64,000 bases of DNA from Defluviicoccus sp. (GTDB lineage: Bacteria > Pseudomonadota > Alphaproteobacteria > MPNO01), in NCBI GenBank assembly GCA_022823775.1, contig JAJEHI010000135.1, forward strand, positions 100,266 to 164,265, given 5' to 3'. The notes below the pieces were generated by a model that was not told the DNA's origin, ran no database searches, and saw only the letters and a list, made by a program, of their open reading frames with translations. Position 1 is the first letter of the stretch, and every line of letters begins with the position of its first letter. Of the stretch, positions 17,547 to 25,955 are shown piece after piece. The position numbers were made by a program, and so were the translations under genes.

Positions 17547-18862
17547 TCGCGGGCTCCGCGGAGCATCATCGCGCGGTCTGGCGCCTCTCGGTCCCGATCA
17601 TCCTGTCCAACGTATCGGTGCCGCTGCTCGGCGCGGTGGACACCGCCGTGGTCGGCCACCTGCCCGAACCCCACCATCTCGGAGCGGTCGCGCTCGGCAG
17701 CATGGTGTTCAACTTCATCTACTGGGGGTTCGGCTTTCTCCGGATGGGAACGGCGGGGTTGACCGCCCAGGCGCACGGCGCGGGAAATGCGGACGAGGTG
17801 CGAGCCGCGGTTGTCCGCGCGCTGATCGTCGCGGGCGCGATAGCCTTCGTCACGCTCGCCGCCCAGACTCTGATCGTCGCCGTCGTCTTCGATCTCGTGG
17901 AGGCCAGTGCCGATGTCGAAGACTCCGCCCGGACCTATGTGCTGACCCGGATCTGGGGCGCGCCCGCCGCGCTTTCCATATACGTCATCCTCGGCTGGTT
18001 CCTGGGCCAGCAGAACACGCGGGCGACGCTCTACGTCCAGCTCTGGATGAACGGCCTCAACATCGTCCTGGACGTTCTCTTCGTCGTCGGGTTCGGATGG
18101 GGGGTGTTCGGGGTCGCCCTGGCGACCGTGATCGCCGAATTCGCCGGCCTCGCCCTCGCGCTCTGGCTGATGCGGGAGGCGTTGCGCGGGATCGCGGGCC
18201 GGCTCGACTGGGATCGCGTGCGGTCGCGCCGCCGGATGCGCATGACCCTCGGCCTGAACGCAGACATCTTCGTACGCACCGTATGCCTGGTGTTCGCCTT
18301 TGCGTATTTCACCGCCCAGGGCGCGCGTCTGGGCGATGTTGTGCTTGCCGCCAACGCGGTTCTGATGAACTTCCAGATCTTCATGGCGCACGGGCTCGAC
18401 GGCTTCGCCCACGCGGCCCAGGCGATGGTCGGGCGCGCGGTCGGCGCGGCCGATCGGGCGGAGCTCCGGGCGGCGATCAGGGTCTCTTCGTTCTGGGCGA
18501 TCGTGACCGCGGGGGCTTTGGTGCTGGCGTACGCTGTCGCCGGAGAGGGGATCGTGGCGCTTCTTACCGGCATCGAGGAAGTACGGTCCGCCGCCGGCGA
18601 CTATCTCGTCTGGTCGGTCGCGATGCCCGCTTTGTCGGTCGCGGCGTTCCAGCTCGACGGCATCTTCCTCGGCGCTACGCTGGGACGCCAGATGCGCAAC
18701 ATGATGATCGTCTCGGTGGCGGTCTATCTCGTCCTTTGCGCGGTCGTGATCCCGCTCTGGGGCAATCACGGCCTGTGGTTCGCCTTCGCCGCCTTCATGG
18801 CGCTGCGCGGGATCACGCTCGGCGCCGCCTACCCGGCGGTGGGGAGGACGATCCCGCACTGA
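17543..18862 (+). CDS. MATE family efflux transporter
   Basis: A 439-residue protein with 12 predicted helices in two six-helix halves, typical for DinF-branch MATE proteins. Helix 1 contains LSVPIILSNVSVPLLGAVDT, the family-typical segment with the VDTA motif and the downstream GHL. ATG 17543 overlaps the MFS stop by 4 nt. MATE proteins export cationic drugs or metabolites using H+ or Na+. The adjacent MFS gene suggests a shared export need, but the substrate is unknown. Confidence 0.88.
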   Translation: MIAGSAEHHRAVWRLSVPIILSNVSVPLLGAVDTAVVGHLPEPHHLGAVALGSMVFNFIYWGFGFLRMGTAGLTAQAHGAGNADEVRAAVVRALIVAGAIAFVTLAAQTLIVAVVFDLVEASADVEDSARTYVLTRIWGAPAALSIYVILGWFLGQQNTRATLYVQLWMNGLNIVLDVLFVVGFGWGVFGVALATVIAEFAGLALALWLMREALRGIAGRLDWDRVRSRRRMRMTLGLNADIFVRTVCLVFAFAYFTAQGARLGDVVLAANAVLMNFQIFMAHGLDGFAHAAQAMVGRAVGAADRAELRAAIRVSSFWAIVTAGALVLAYAVAGEGIVALLTGIEEVRSAAGDYLVWSVAMPALSVAAFQLDGIFLGATLGRQMRNMMIVSVAVYLVLCAVVIPLWGNHGLWFAFAAFMALRGITLGAAYPAVGRTIPH

Positions 18863-18928
18863 CCCGCCTTGTTGGCGCATCGGCTGGCGGCTAAGCTCTC
18901 GCCGCTTCGGACAGGCTGGGAGGGTATC

Positions 18929-19588
18929 GTGTCGGACGACCTCGACATTTACGAAAAGCAGGGCTTCGGCAACCGCATCGGGTTCGGCGAGAAGCCGGCG
19001 CTTATCGTCATCGACTTCATCAACGCGTTCAACGACCCCGAAATGTTCGGCGGCGGCAGCATCCAGTCGGCGATCGACCATACCGAGGATCTCCTGGGGC
19101 TCGCGCGCCATCTCGACCTGCCGGTCGCGTTCACCTCCCATGCCTACGCGGCCGACCGCAGCGAGGATGGCATTTTCAACATGAAGTCGCCGGGGCTGAG
19201 CAAGCTCCTCCCCAACACCCATGCGACCGCCGTCGTCGACCAGCTCTCGCCGCGCCCGGGCGAACGCGTAATCAGCAAGCTCTACCCGTCCGGCTTCTTC
19301 GCCACCGACCTCGCCAACTGGCTCGCCAAGAGGGGCGTCGACACCGCCATCGTCACCGGCTGCACGACCAGCGGCTGCGTGCGGGCGACGGTGGTGGACG
19401 CCATGGGGTACGGATTCCGGCCGATCGTCCCGGCCGAATGCTCGGGCGACCGCGCCCAGGGTCCGCACGAGGCGAACCTGTTCGACATGGACCAGAAATA
19501 CGCCGACGTCATGCCGCTCGCCGAAGTCCGGAAGGCCCTCGAAGAGCTTGCGCCCGAACAGGCCAGAACGGCGCACGCGGCGGAATAG
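18929..19588 (+). CDS. Isochorismatase-family amidase (N-carbamoylsarcosine / maleamate amidase-like)
   Basis: A 219-residue cysteine hydrolase with the catalytic triad D29 (LIVIDFINAF), K117 (VISKLYPSGF) and C150 (TGCTTSGCV). Start GTG 18929 follows GGGAGGGTATC. Among characterised members the pattern is closest to N-carbamoylsarcosine amidase and maleamate amidohydrolase (NicF). The next gene, 22 nt away, is a maleate-isomerase-like protein (NicE family). Together they could turn maleamate into maleate and then fumarate, as in nicotinate breakdown. That pathway role is inference. Confidence 0.85.
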   Translation: MSDDLDIYEKQGFGNRIGFGEKPALIVIDFINAFNDPEMFGGGSIQSAIDHTEDLLGLARHLDLPVAFTSHAYAADRSEDGIFNMKSPGLSKLLPNTHATAVVDQLSPRPGERVISKLYPSGFFATDLANWLAKRGVDTAIVTGCTTSGCVRATVVDAMGYGFRPIVPAECSGDRAQGPHEANLFDMDQKYADVMPLAEVRKALEELAPEQARTAHAAE

Positions 19589-19610
19589 AACCGGCTCAAG
19601 AGGAAACAGA

Positions 19611-20411
19611 ATGACCGATTCCATCGGCTGGCGCGCCAACTGGGGCGTCATCGCACCGTCGACCAACACGTCGGTTCAGCCCGAGTTCGACGACATGCGT
19701 CCGCCCGGCGTGACCAACCACCACGTGCGCATCTGGATTCCGGACGAGCCGGTGCATTCGGACGAGGATTTCAACCGGCTGATGGACAATATCCGCCGTG
19801 AGTTCGACAACGCGATCCTGCGCGTGATGACCTGCAATCCCGACTACATCGTCATGGGCATGTCTGCCGAGACATTCTGGGACGGGCTCGCCAAGAGCAT
19901 CGAGCTCCGCGAGCAGGTCAAGAAGCTGTCGGGCCTTGGCGTCGCCATGGGCTCGGATGCCTGTCAGGCGGCGCTCCGCTGCTACGGCGACATCAGGCGG
20001 ATCGGCGTGCTCACCCCCTACTGGCCGGTCGGCGATAAGAACGTGAAGAAGTTCTTCGAAGACTGCGGCTTCGAGGTCGTCGCCATCAAGGGTCTCAAAT
20101 GCGAGAGCCCCGCCATGATCGCGCAAGTCACCGAGGACGAGCTGCGCGAGGCGCTGGTCGAGCTCGACGGGCACGATGTGGAGGCGCTGGTGCAGTGCGG
20201 CACCAACCTCGCGATGGCGCGGCTCGCCGGGGAGGCCGAGAAATGGCTCAAGAAGCCGGTGCTCGCGATCAACACCGCGACCTACTGGTATGCCATGCGG
20301 GCCAACGGCTACGACGACGCGATCGAGGGATTCGGCTCCCTGATGACCGATTTCCGCGAGCTTCCCGCGGCTTATCTGGAGAGTGTGGCGGGCGGAGCCG
20401 GGACGGCCTGA
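19611..20411 (+). CDS. Maleate isomerase / arylmalonate decarboxylase-like protein (Asp/Glu racemase superfamily)
   Basis: A 266-residue member of the Asp/Glu racemase superfamily. The C-terminal catalytic cysteine is present (C196 in LVQCGTNLA). At the place where maleate isomerases and racemases carry the first catalytic cysteine, this protein reads GMSAETFW (83-90) with no Cys. One-cysteine members include arylmalonate decarboxylase, so the reaction may differ from maleate isomerisation. Start ATG 19611 follows AAGAGGAAACAG. It forms a pair with the amidase 22 nt upstream. Confidence 0.75.
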   Translation: MTDSIGWRANWGVIAPSTNTSVQPEFDDMRPPGVTNHHVRIWIPDEPVHSDEDFNRLMDNIRREFDNAILRVMTCNPDYIVMGMSAETFWDGLAKSIELREQVKKLSGLGVAMGSDACQAALRCYGDIRRIGVLTPYWPVGDKNVKKFFEDCGFEVVAIKGLKCESPAMIAQVTEDELREALVELDGHDVEALVQCGTNLAMARLAGEAEKWLKKPVLAINTATYWYAMRANGYDDAIEGFGSLMTDFRELPAAYLESVAGGAGTA

Positions 20412-20489
20412 ACTTGCGCTTGTCCGCGCCCGATTCTCTGATAAACATGTAACCGAAATACAGCTTTTATCGTTCGGAGGCGACAGCAC

Positions 20490-20930
20490 GTGATCGGGAT
20501 ATTCCGCAGCCTGATGCTTGGGCTTTTCCTCGCCGTCGGCGCGTTCGCGGTCGATGCGGTGGTGACCGGCACGCCCGCCCAGGCGGCCGGCGACGTCAAG
20601 AAGGGCAAGAAGGTCTTCGCCAAGTGCAAGGCCTGCCACAAGACGGTCGCGGGGAAGAAGAGCGTAGGTCCCAACCTCAACGGCCTCTTCGGCCGCACTG
20701 CGGGAACGCTCGCCAAGTTCAAGTATTCGAAGGACATGAAGGCGGCGGGCGCCAAGGGTCTCGTGTGGAACGAGGAGACCCTGTTCACCTATCTCAAGAA
20801 CCCCAAGCCGTTCGTCGGTTCCTTCATCGGCAAGAAGAAGGCCAAGACACGCATGGTCTTCAAGGGGCTGAAGAAGGAGAAGGACCGCGCGAACCTGATC
20901 GCCTACCTGAAAGAGGCGACGGCCAAGTAG
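20490..20930 (+). CDS. Class I cytochrome c (c2-like), exported
   Basis: A 146-residue c-type cytochrome. A signal peptide ends near AQAAGD (about 33). Heme is bound by CKACH (C46, C49, H50), and the likely axial methionine is M122 in TRMVFKG. The Lys-rich surface and cytochrome c2-like spacing suggest a soluble periplasmic electron carrier. Start GTG 20490 follows GGAGGCGACAGCAC. It could accept electrons from the molybdenum hydroxylase encoded nearby, but no direct link is seen. Confidence 0.9.
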   Translation: MIGIFRSLMLGLFLAVGAFAVDAVVTGTPAQAAGDVKKGKKVFAKCKACHKTVAGKKSVGPNLNGLFGRTAGTLAKFKYSKDMKAAGAKGLVWNEETLFTYLKNPKPFVGSFIGKKKAKTRMVFKGLKKEKDRANLIAYLKEATAK

Positions 20931-20975
20931 CGCCTGCCGGGCCCGATCCGACCCGGGTCCGTTACCCTGCGGGGC

Positions 20976-22595
20976 TCACACCTCTCCCGCCCGAGCCGCA
21001 ACCAACGAATCCGGCGTATCGATGTCGAGCAGGATACCCGGATCCGGCATCGCCACCTCGACGACGGATTCGGGGTGCTCGTCCATCAGGTGCCGCGCGC
21101 CGGCATCGCCCCCGACCTCGCGCATTTCCGCGAAGAAATCCCGGTGCCAGAGCGAGGGGTTGCCGCGTTTTCCGTCGTGCGTCGGCACGCATATGGCGGG
21201 CTCGTCCTGGGCCTCGAATGTCTCGACAAGCCGTGTCGTGTGTTCGGCGGTGACTTGCGGCATGTCTCCCAGGCAGACAAGCGCGCCCTCGGCGTCGTCC
21301 GGGATCGCCGCGAGCCCCGCCTTGAGGGACCCCGACATGCCGGCTGCGTAGTCGGGGTTGTGAACGAACCGGACCGGCCGGCCGGAGAGCGCCGCGCGGA
21401 TCCTCTTGTCCTCGTGGCCGGTGACGACCACCACCGGGGCCGCGCCCGAGGCGACGGCCGCGTCCACCGCGCGGACCACCATCGGGACACCCTCGATTTC
21501 GGCCAGCAGCTTGTTGACCTCGCCCATCCGGCGCGATCGGCCGGCGGCGAGCACGATGCCGGCGACGCCGCTCTCTCCGGTCCCGGCGCTCGGGCTCTCG
21601 CGCGGCACAGGCCGGTTCGCCATCTGCTTGAGCAGCCCGCCCGCCCCCAGGCCCGCGATATCGGCGCCCGATACCTCGATCCCGGCCACGATCCGCTGCA
21701 GCACCCGATCGAAGCCGTGCATCCGGGGCGAGCGCGCCGAACCGGGCAAGCCCAGAACGTGCATCTCTCCCAATCTCCCAACCAGGGTCAGGTGACCGGG
21801 GTCCACCGGCATGCCGAGTCGCACGATCGTACCGCCCGCGCGGACAAGCGCCGACGGAGCCACGTCCCGCCGGTCCACGATGGCGGAGGCGCCGAGGATC
21901 AGGGCGACGTCGATACCGTACGCCCGGAAGGACTCCAGACAACCCGCCACCGCGCCCTCGTCATGGGCGACCCGTTCCGTCCGGTCGAGCGAACAGCCCA
22001 GCGGGTCCAGGCGTCCGCGCGTCGCCGCGAGGGTCTTTTCGAAGAGAGATTCCTTCAGGCCGCCCAGCTCGGTCTGGATCAGCCCGAAACGCCGCGCGGC
22101 AAAGGGCGCGACTCGAACCGGCGCCCCCGGCGCCTCGGCCGACGATACCGCGGAATCGAGGATCGCCTCGTTCACCGCGAAGGGGACGATCTTGACGACC
22201 GCCACGACGGCGCGCGGGGGCACGACCTGCCAGGGCGCGACGGTTGCGATCGTGACGGCCTCGTCGATCGCGTTGATCGCGTGGATGCGCTCGACATCAA
22301 CCACCGCGAGTCCGGCGGCGGACGCGCGGAGATTGGCCCGGCCGGTGAAGGCATTGTCGACCGTGAGCCCCTCTCCGCGGAACGCCTCGGCGAGTCTGAC
22401 GGCCGCCTCGTCCTCCCCCACGTCGCCGGGCTCCAGCCGCGCGGTAACGACTTCCTTCGACCCCGCGCGGGCGAGCGCCGCAACATCGTCGGCGGTGAGC
22501 CGATGCCCCTTCTTCAGGGTACGGTCCGCCAGCGTCGTCGCGTGCGCGAGCAGCGCGCCTTCGGCCTGCGCGAGAAGCGTCGAGCCGAACTTCAC
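20976..22595 (-). CDS. Molybdopterin-binding MoeA-like / MocA-type cytidylyltransferase fusion
   Basis: A 539-residue two-domain protein. Residues about 1-335 form a MoeA/MoaB-like molybdopterin-binding part, with LADRTLKKGHRLTADDV at the start and LGASAIVDRRDV in the core. Residues about 345-539 form an NTP-transferase domain with IVLAAGRSRRMGEVNKLL, VVVTGHED, and PDYAAGMSGSLKAG, as in MocA (CTP:molybdopterin cytidylyltransferase). The product would be the cytidine-dinucleotide form of the Mo cofactor, needed by Mo-hydroxylases of the xanthine oxidase family. It overlaps the XdhC-like gene by 4 nt and ends the maturation part of the cox-type operon. Confidence 0.87.
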   Translation of the reverse strand: MKFGSTLLAQAEGALLAHATTLADRTLKKGHRLTADDVAALARAGSKEVVTARLEPGDVGEDEAAVRLAEAFRGEGLTVDNAFTGRANLRASAAGLAVVDVERIHAINAIDEAVTIATVAPWQVVPPRAVVAVVKIVPFAVNEAILDSAVSSAEAPGAPVRVAPFAARRFGLIQTELGGLKESLFEKTLAATRGRLDPLGCSLDRTERVAHDEGAVAGCLESFRAYGIDVALILGASAIVDRRDVAPSALVRAGGTIVRLGMPVDPGHLTLVGRLGEMHVLGLPGSARSPRMHGFDRVLQRIVAGIEVSGADIAGLGAGGLLKQMANRPVPRESPSAGTGESGVAGIVLAAGRSRRMGEVNKLLAEIEGVPMVVRAVDAAVASGAAPVVVVTGHEDKRIRAALSGRPVRFVHNPDYAAGMSGSLKAGLAAIPDDAEGALVCLGDMPQVTAEHTTRLVETFEAQDEPAICVPTHDGKRGNPSLWHRDFFAEMREVGGDAGARHLMDEHPESVVEVAMPDPGILLDIDTPDSLVAARAGEV

Positions 22596-23302
22596 GCGGC
22601 GACACGCTCCTTGTCGTGCAGCGCCTGGGTCACCTGGGCGAGAATGGAGACCGCGATCTCGGCCGGAGAAACGGCGCCCAGCGAAAGCCCGACGGGGCCG
22701 TGGATTCGTCCGATCTCATCCGCTGTGAACCCCGATTCCGTAAGCCGTTCGACGCGCGCGGCGTGCGTCTTCCTGCTGCCGAGCGCACCGATATAGAACG
22801 CGTCCGAACGCAGAACGGCGGCGAGCGCCGGATCGTCGATCTTGGGGTCGTGGGTGAGCGTCACCACCGCGGTGCGCCGGTCGGGATCGAGCGGCGGCAT
22901 CGCCTCGTCGGGCCATTCGTTGACCAGGGTGACGCCCGGGAACCTGTCGTCGGTCGCGAACGAGCCGCGCGGGTCGATCACCGTCACGTCATAGCCCGCC
23001 ACCGACGCCATCCGCGCGAGCGGCTGGGCGATGTGGACCGCGCCGACGATGAGCAGCCGGAGCGGCGGGTTGAACACCTCGACGAACATGTCTCCGTCCG
23101 TGCCCGGAACGGTGCCCGACTTGTCGTCGCGAATGGCGTTTTCCACCGCCTGGCGCAGCCCGGTATCGACCTCGATCTCGCCCTCGTCCGCGCCGTCGAG
23201 ATAGAGGATGGACTGGCCTCCGGTCTCCAGATGGGTGACCAGCGCGAATTGCCGTTTCGCCTCGCGGTCGGCGAGGACCCGTTGCAGTGTCTCCGTCTTC
23301 AT
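22592..23302 (-). CDS. XdhC-family protein, Rossmann domain (CoxI/CoxF-type)
   Basis: A 236-residue protein with the XdhC Rossmann domain: PPLRLLIVGAVHIAQPLARM near residue 80, VIDPRGSFAT, VVTLTHDPKIDDPAL and YIGALGSRKTHAARVERL. XdhC-type proteins bind and deliver the sulfurated Mo cofactor to xanthine-oxidase-type enzymes. The matching N-terminal domain is encoded by the next gene upstream (23303-23650), with no bases between stop and start, so the protein is a naturally split XdhC. Confidence 0.88.
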   Translation of the reverse strand: MKTETLQRVLADREAKRQFALVTHLETGGQSILYLDGADEGEIEVDTGLRQAVENAIRDDKSGTVPGTDGDMFVEVFNPPLRLLIVGAVHIAQPLARMASVAGYDVTVIDPRGSFATDDRFPGVTLVNEWPDEAMPPLDPDRRTAVVTLTHDPKIDDPALAAVLRSDAFYIGALGSRKTHAARVERLTESGFTADEIGRIHGPVGLSLGAVSPAEIAVSILAQVTQALHDKERVAA

Positions 23303-23650
23303 CTAGTCGAGCTTCTCCACATAGACATGGACCTGACCGCCGCAGGCGAGGCCGACCTCCCAGGCGAGCTCGTTGGTCACGCCGTATTCGAGCACCTTCG
23401 GCTTGCCGGTCTCGATCACCTCTTGGGCCTCGTGGATCACCGCGCCCTCGATGCAGCCGCCCGAGACCGAGCCCACGAAGTTCTGGCCGGAATCGATGGC
23501 GAGGTGGCTACCGACCGGCCGCGGCGAGGAACCCCACGTCCTGATGACGGTGGCGATCGCCACGTCGCGGCCGCCCTCGCGCCAGGCGCGGGCCTCGTTG
23601 AGCACGTCGTCGTCCTTCGAAATCGCGGTCACGCCAGCATCTGCAGCCAT
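23303..23650 (-). CDS. XdhC/CoxI N-terminal domain protein
   Basis: A 115-residue stand-alone XdhC_CoxI domain. It carries VIRTWGSSPRPVGS near residue 40 and FVGSVSGGCIEGAVIHEA with a conserved Cys, then LACGGQVHVYVE with a second. In most bacteria this is the N-terminal half of XdhC. It overlaps the coxE gene by 22 nt at its start and abuts the Rossmann half at its end, so both halves are probably made together. The exact start is uncertain; one ATG is available at 23650. Confidence 0.85.
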   Translation of the reverse strand: MAADAGVTAISKDDDVLNEARAWREGGRDVAIATVIRTWGSSPRPVGSHLAIDSGQNFVGSVSGGCIEGAVIHEAQEVIETGKPKVLEYGVTNELAWEVGLACGGQVHVYVEKLD

Positions 23651-24885
23651 TTGCCCATCCCTTCCCTGCGTCGGACCGATGGCCGGCCCAGCGCTTCGAT
23701 CAACTCTTCCAGGCTCTGGAGATTGTGCACCGGGCGGAACTCGTCAACAAACGGAAGCAGAGACCTGATTCCCTGCGAACGCGGCTCGAACCCCTCGAAG
23801 CGGAGCAGGGGGTTGAGCCAGATCAGCCGGCGGCAGGATTTGTGCAGCCGCTCGATCTCGCCGTGCAGGCCGCGCCCGGCGTCGCGGTCCAGCCCGTCGC
23901 TGATCAGCAGTACCACCGCGCCCTGTCCGAGGACGCGGCGCGACCAGAAGCGGTTGAATTCCTTCAGAGATTCCCCGATCCGCGTTCCGCCGGACCAGTC
24001 CTCCACCGAATCGGCGACTCGCGTCAGAGCGATGTCGATGTCGCGCTGGCGCAGATGCCGCGTGACGTTGGTCAGCCTGGTCCCGAACAGAAAGGTGTGC
24101 ACCCGGTCCCGGTCGTTGGTCAGCGTGTGCATGAAGTGGAGGAACATGCGGGTATAGCGGCTCATCGAGCCGGAGATGTCGCAGACGATCACCAGCGGCG
24201 GCAGGCGCGTCGCCCGTTTTCGCCATTTGAGCGGGATCGTCGCGCCGCCGGACCGCAGCGCCGCGCGCAATGTCGAGCGCATGTCCACCCTGATCCGTCG
24301 CTTGTCGGGCCGGAAACGCCTGGTGGGGATTTCCGCGATGGGAAGGCGCATCCGTGCGATCGCCGCTTTCGCTCGGGCGATCTCGTCCGCGCTCATGTCC
24401 TCGAAGTCCATCTCCTGCAGAAGCTCGTTGGCCGATGCGGTCATCACCGCGTCGAGCTCGATCTCCTGGTCCCGTTCCTTCTCCTCGTCCGCGTCCGAAT
24501 CGTCGTTCGGGTTGAGCGCTTCGAGCAGCCGGCGGCTCGGCGGTTCCGGCGGGGGCGCGGCGACCTCGGCCTCCGGCATGACGATGCCCATCATGCGTTC
24601 CAGGATCTTGGGGTCGCGCCAGAAAATGTGGAACGCCTGGTCGAACAAATCGTGCTGATCGCGGCGGTTGACGAAGACCGCGTGCAGCGCCCAGTAGAAA
24701 TCGGAGCGGTTGGTGACGCCCACCTCCCGCACCGCGTCCACGGCGTCGAGCACCTTTCCCGTGCCCACCGGCAGCCCGGCCGAGCGCAGGATGCGGCCGA
24801 AATGCATCACGTTGGCGGCCAGCCGGCTGCCCTCCAGGCCGTCGAGCAGCGCGAAGGGACCCGGCCTGCTCTCGGCCGGGCTCAT
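23629..24885 (-). CDS. coxE: CoxE-like VWA-domain protein
   Basis: A 418-residue protein with a C-terminal von Willebrand A domain whose metal-binding (MIDAS) motif is DISGSMS near residue 235. In the CO-dehydrogenase literature CoxE works with the AAA+ ATPase CoxD to build the Cu/Mo or Mo active site. An acidic linker (about 120-145: DDSDADEEKERDQE) precedes the domain. The start overlaps the coxD stop (ATGA). Confidence 0.87.
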   Translation of the reverse strand: MSPAESRPGPFALLDGLEGSRLAANVMHFGRILRSAGLPVGTGKVLDAVDAVREVGVTNRSDFYWALHAVFVNRRDQHDLFDQAFHIFWRDPKILERMMGIVMPEAEVAAPPPEPPSRRLLEALNPNDDSDADEEKERDQEIELDAVMTASANELLQEMDFEDMSADEIARAKAAIARMRLPIAEIPTRRFRPDKRRIRVDMRSTLRAALRSGGATIPLKWRKRATRLPPLVIVCDISGSMSRYTRMFLHFMHTLTNDRDRVHTFLFGTRLTNVTRHLRQRDIDIALTRVADSVEDWSGGTRIGESLKEFNRFWSRRVLGQGAVVLLISDGLDRDAGRGLHGEIERLHKSCRRLIWLNPLLRFEGFEPRSQGIRSLLPFVDEFRPVHNLQSLEELIEALGRPSVRRREGMGKWLQMLA

Positions 24886-25805
24886 GGCTGGATTTGCGCG
24901 AGCTGGCTCTTGACCTCGTCGAGGATCCGGGCCGCCTCGCTGCCCCGCATCTTCTCGATGTCATCCTGGTACTTGAGCAGGACGCCGAGCGTCGAATTGA
25001 CGGTCTCGGGGTCGAGATCGATCTTGTCGAGCTGGATCAGGGCGTTGGTCCAGTCGATTGTCTCGGCGACCCCGGGCAGCTTGAACAGGTCCTTGTTGCG
25101 CAGCTCCTGGACGAAGGCGACCACCTGCCGCGACAGCTCCTCGCCGGCGCCCGGCACCTTGACCTTGAGGATTTCGAGCTCGCGCGCGGCATCGGGGTAG
25201 TCCACCCAGAAATAGAAGCAGCGCCGTTTGATGGCGTCGTGTATCTCGCGCGTCCGGTTCGACGTGACGACGACGATCGGCGGCGTCGACGCGCTGACCG
25301 TCCCGATTTCCGGGATGGTCGTCTGGAAGTCCGACAGCAGCTCCAGGAGGAAGGCCTCGAACGGCTCGTCGGTACGGTCGAGCTCGTCGATCAGCAGCAC
25401 CGGCGGCATGCCCGACAGGTCGGTTTCGAGGGCCTGCAGAAGCGGGCGCTTGATCAGGAACCGCTCCGAGAAGATGCCCTCCTCGATGCGCTCGCGGTCG
25501 GTCTCGCCGGTCGCCTCGGCGATCCGGATGTCGATCATCTGGAGGCTGTAGTTCCACTCGTAGACCGCCGAGGAAACGTCCAGCCCTTCGTAACATTGAA
25601 GGCGGATCAGCCGGCGCCCCAGCGCCTCCGACAGGACCTTGCCGATCTCGGTCTTGCCCACGCCCGCTTCGCCTTCGAGAAACAGCGGCCGTTCCAGCTT
25701 GAGCGCCAGGAACAGCGCCGTCGCCAGAGAACGGTCCGCGACATACCGGCCCTCCGCCAGCATCTGGACGACGGCATCCACGGACTCTGGAAGGGATGAC
25801 TTCAT
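24882..25805 (-). CDS. coxD: MoxR-type AAA+ ATPase (CoxD-like)
   Basis: An AAA+ ATPase with Walker A GEAGVGKT and Walker B VLLIDELDR; ATG 25805 gives 307 residues, the usual length. CoxD is a chaperone for maturation of the Mo-hydroxylase active site and pairs with the VWA protein CoxE. The frame extends to 25856 through alternative starts: a GTG at 25850 has a GGAGA site about 8 nt upstream, while the ATG at 25805 has none, so the start is uncertain. A hairpin terminator lies between this gene and coxM upstream. Confidence 0.87.
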   Translation of the reverse strand: MKSSLPESVDAVVQMLAEGRYVADRSLATALFLALKLERPLFLEGEAGVGKTEIGKVLSEALGRRLIRLQCYEGLDVSSAVYEWNYSLQMIDIRIAEATGETDRERIEEGIFSERFLIKRPLLQALETDLSGMPPVLLIDELDRTDEPFEAFLLELLSDFQTTIPEIGTVSASTPPIVVVTSNRTREIHDAIKRRCFYFWVDYPDAARELEILKVKVPGAGEELSRQVVAFVQELRNKDLFKLPGVAETIDWTNALIQLDKIDLDPETVNSTLGVLLKYQDDIEKMRGSEAARILDEVKSQLAQIQP

Positions 25806-25880
25806 CGACGCGCTCGGGCGGCTGGTCCGGTCTGGATCGAACGGCGTCACCGCCAAATCTCCATTCGCTGCGATGTTGCG

Positions 25881-25916
25881 AAAATGCCGGGAGGCCGACG
25901 CTGGCGTCGGCCTCCC
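25881..25916 (-). terminator. Hairpin between coxM and coxD
   Basis: Perfect 13-bp inverted repeat (25889-25901 and 25904-25916), folding into a stem with a short loop. On the minus strand it is followed by GGCATTTT. It lies 40 nt past the coxM stop and before the coxD start, so it may attenuate transcription between the enzyme genes and the maturation genes. Confidence 0.6.
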
Positions 25917-25955
25917 TCGGACTCCGTGCGGGCTCTCTGGCGCCCGCCTGCCGCC

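Noticed and set aside
17093..19669. 858-residue minus-strand ORF
   Set aside because: Antisense shadow of the MFS, MATE and amidase genes; His/Arg/Asp-rich composition typical for GC-rich antisense frames.
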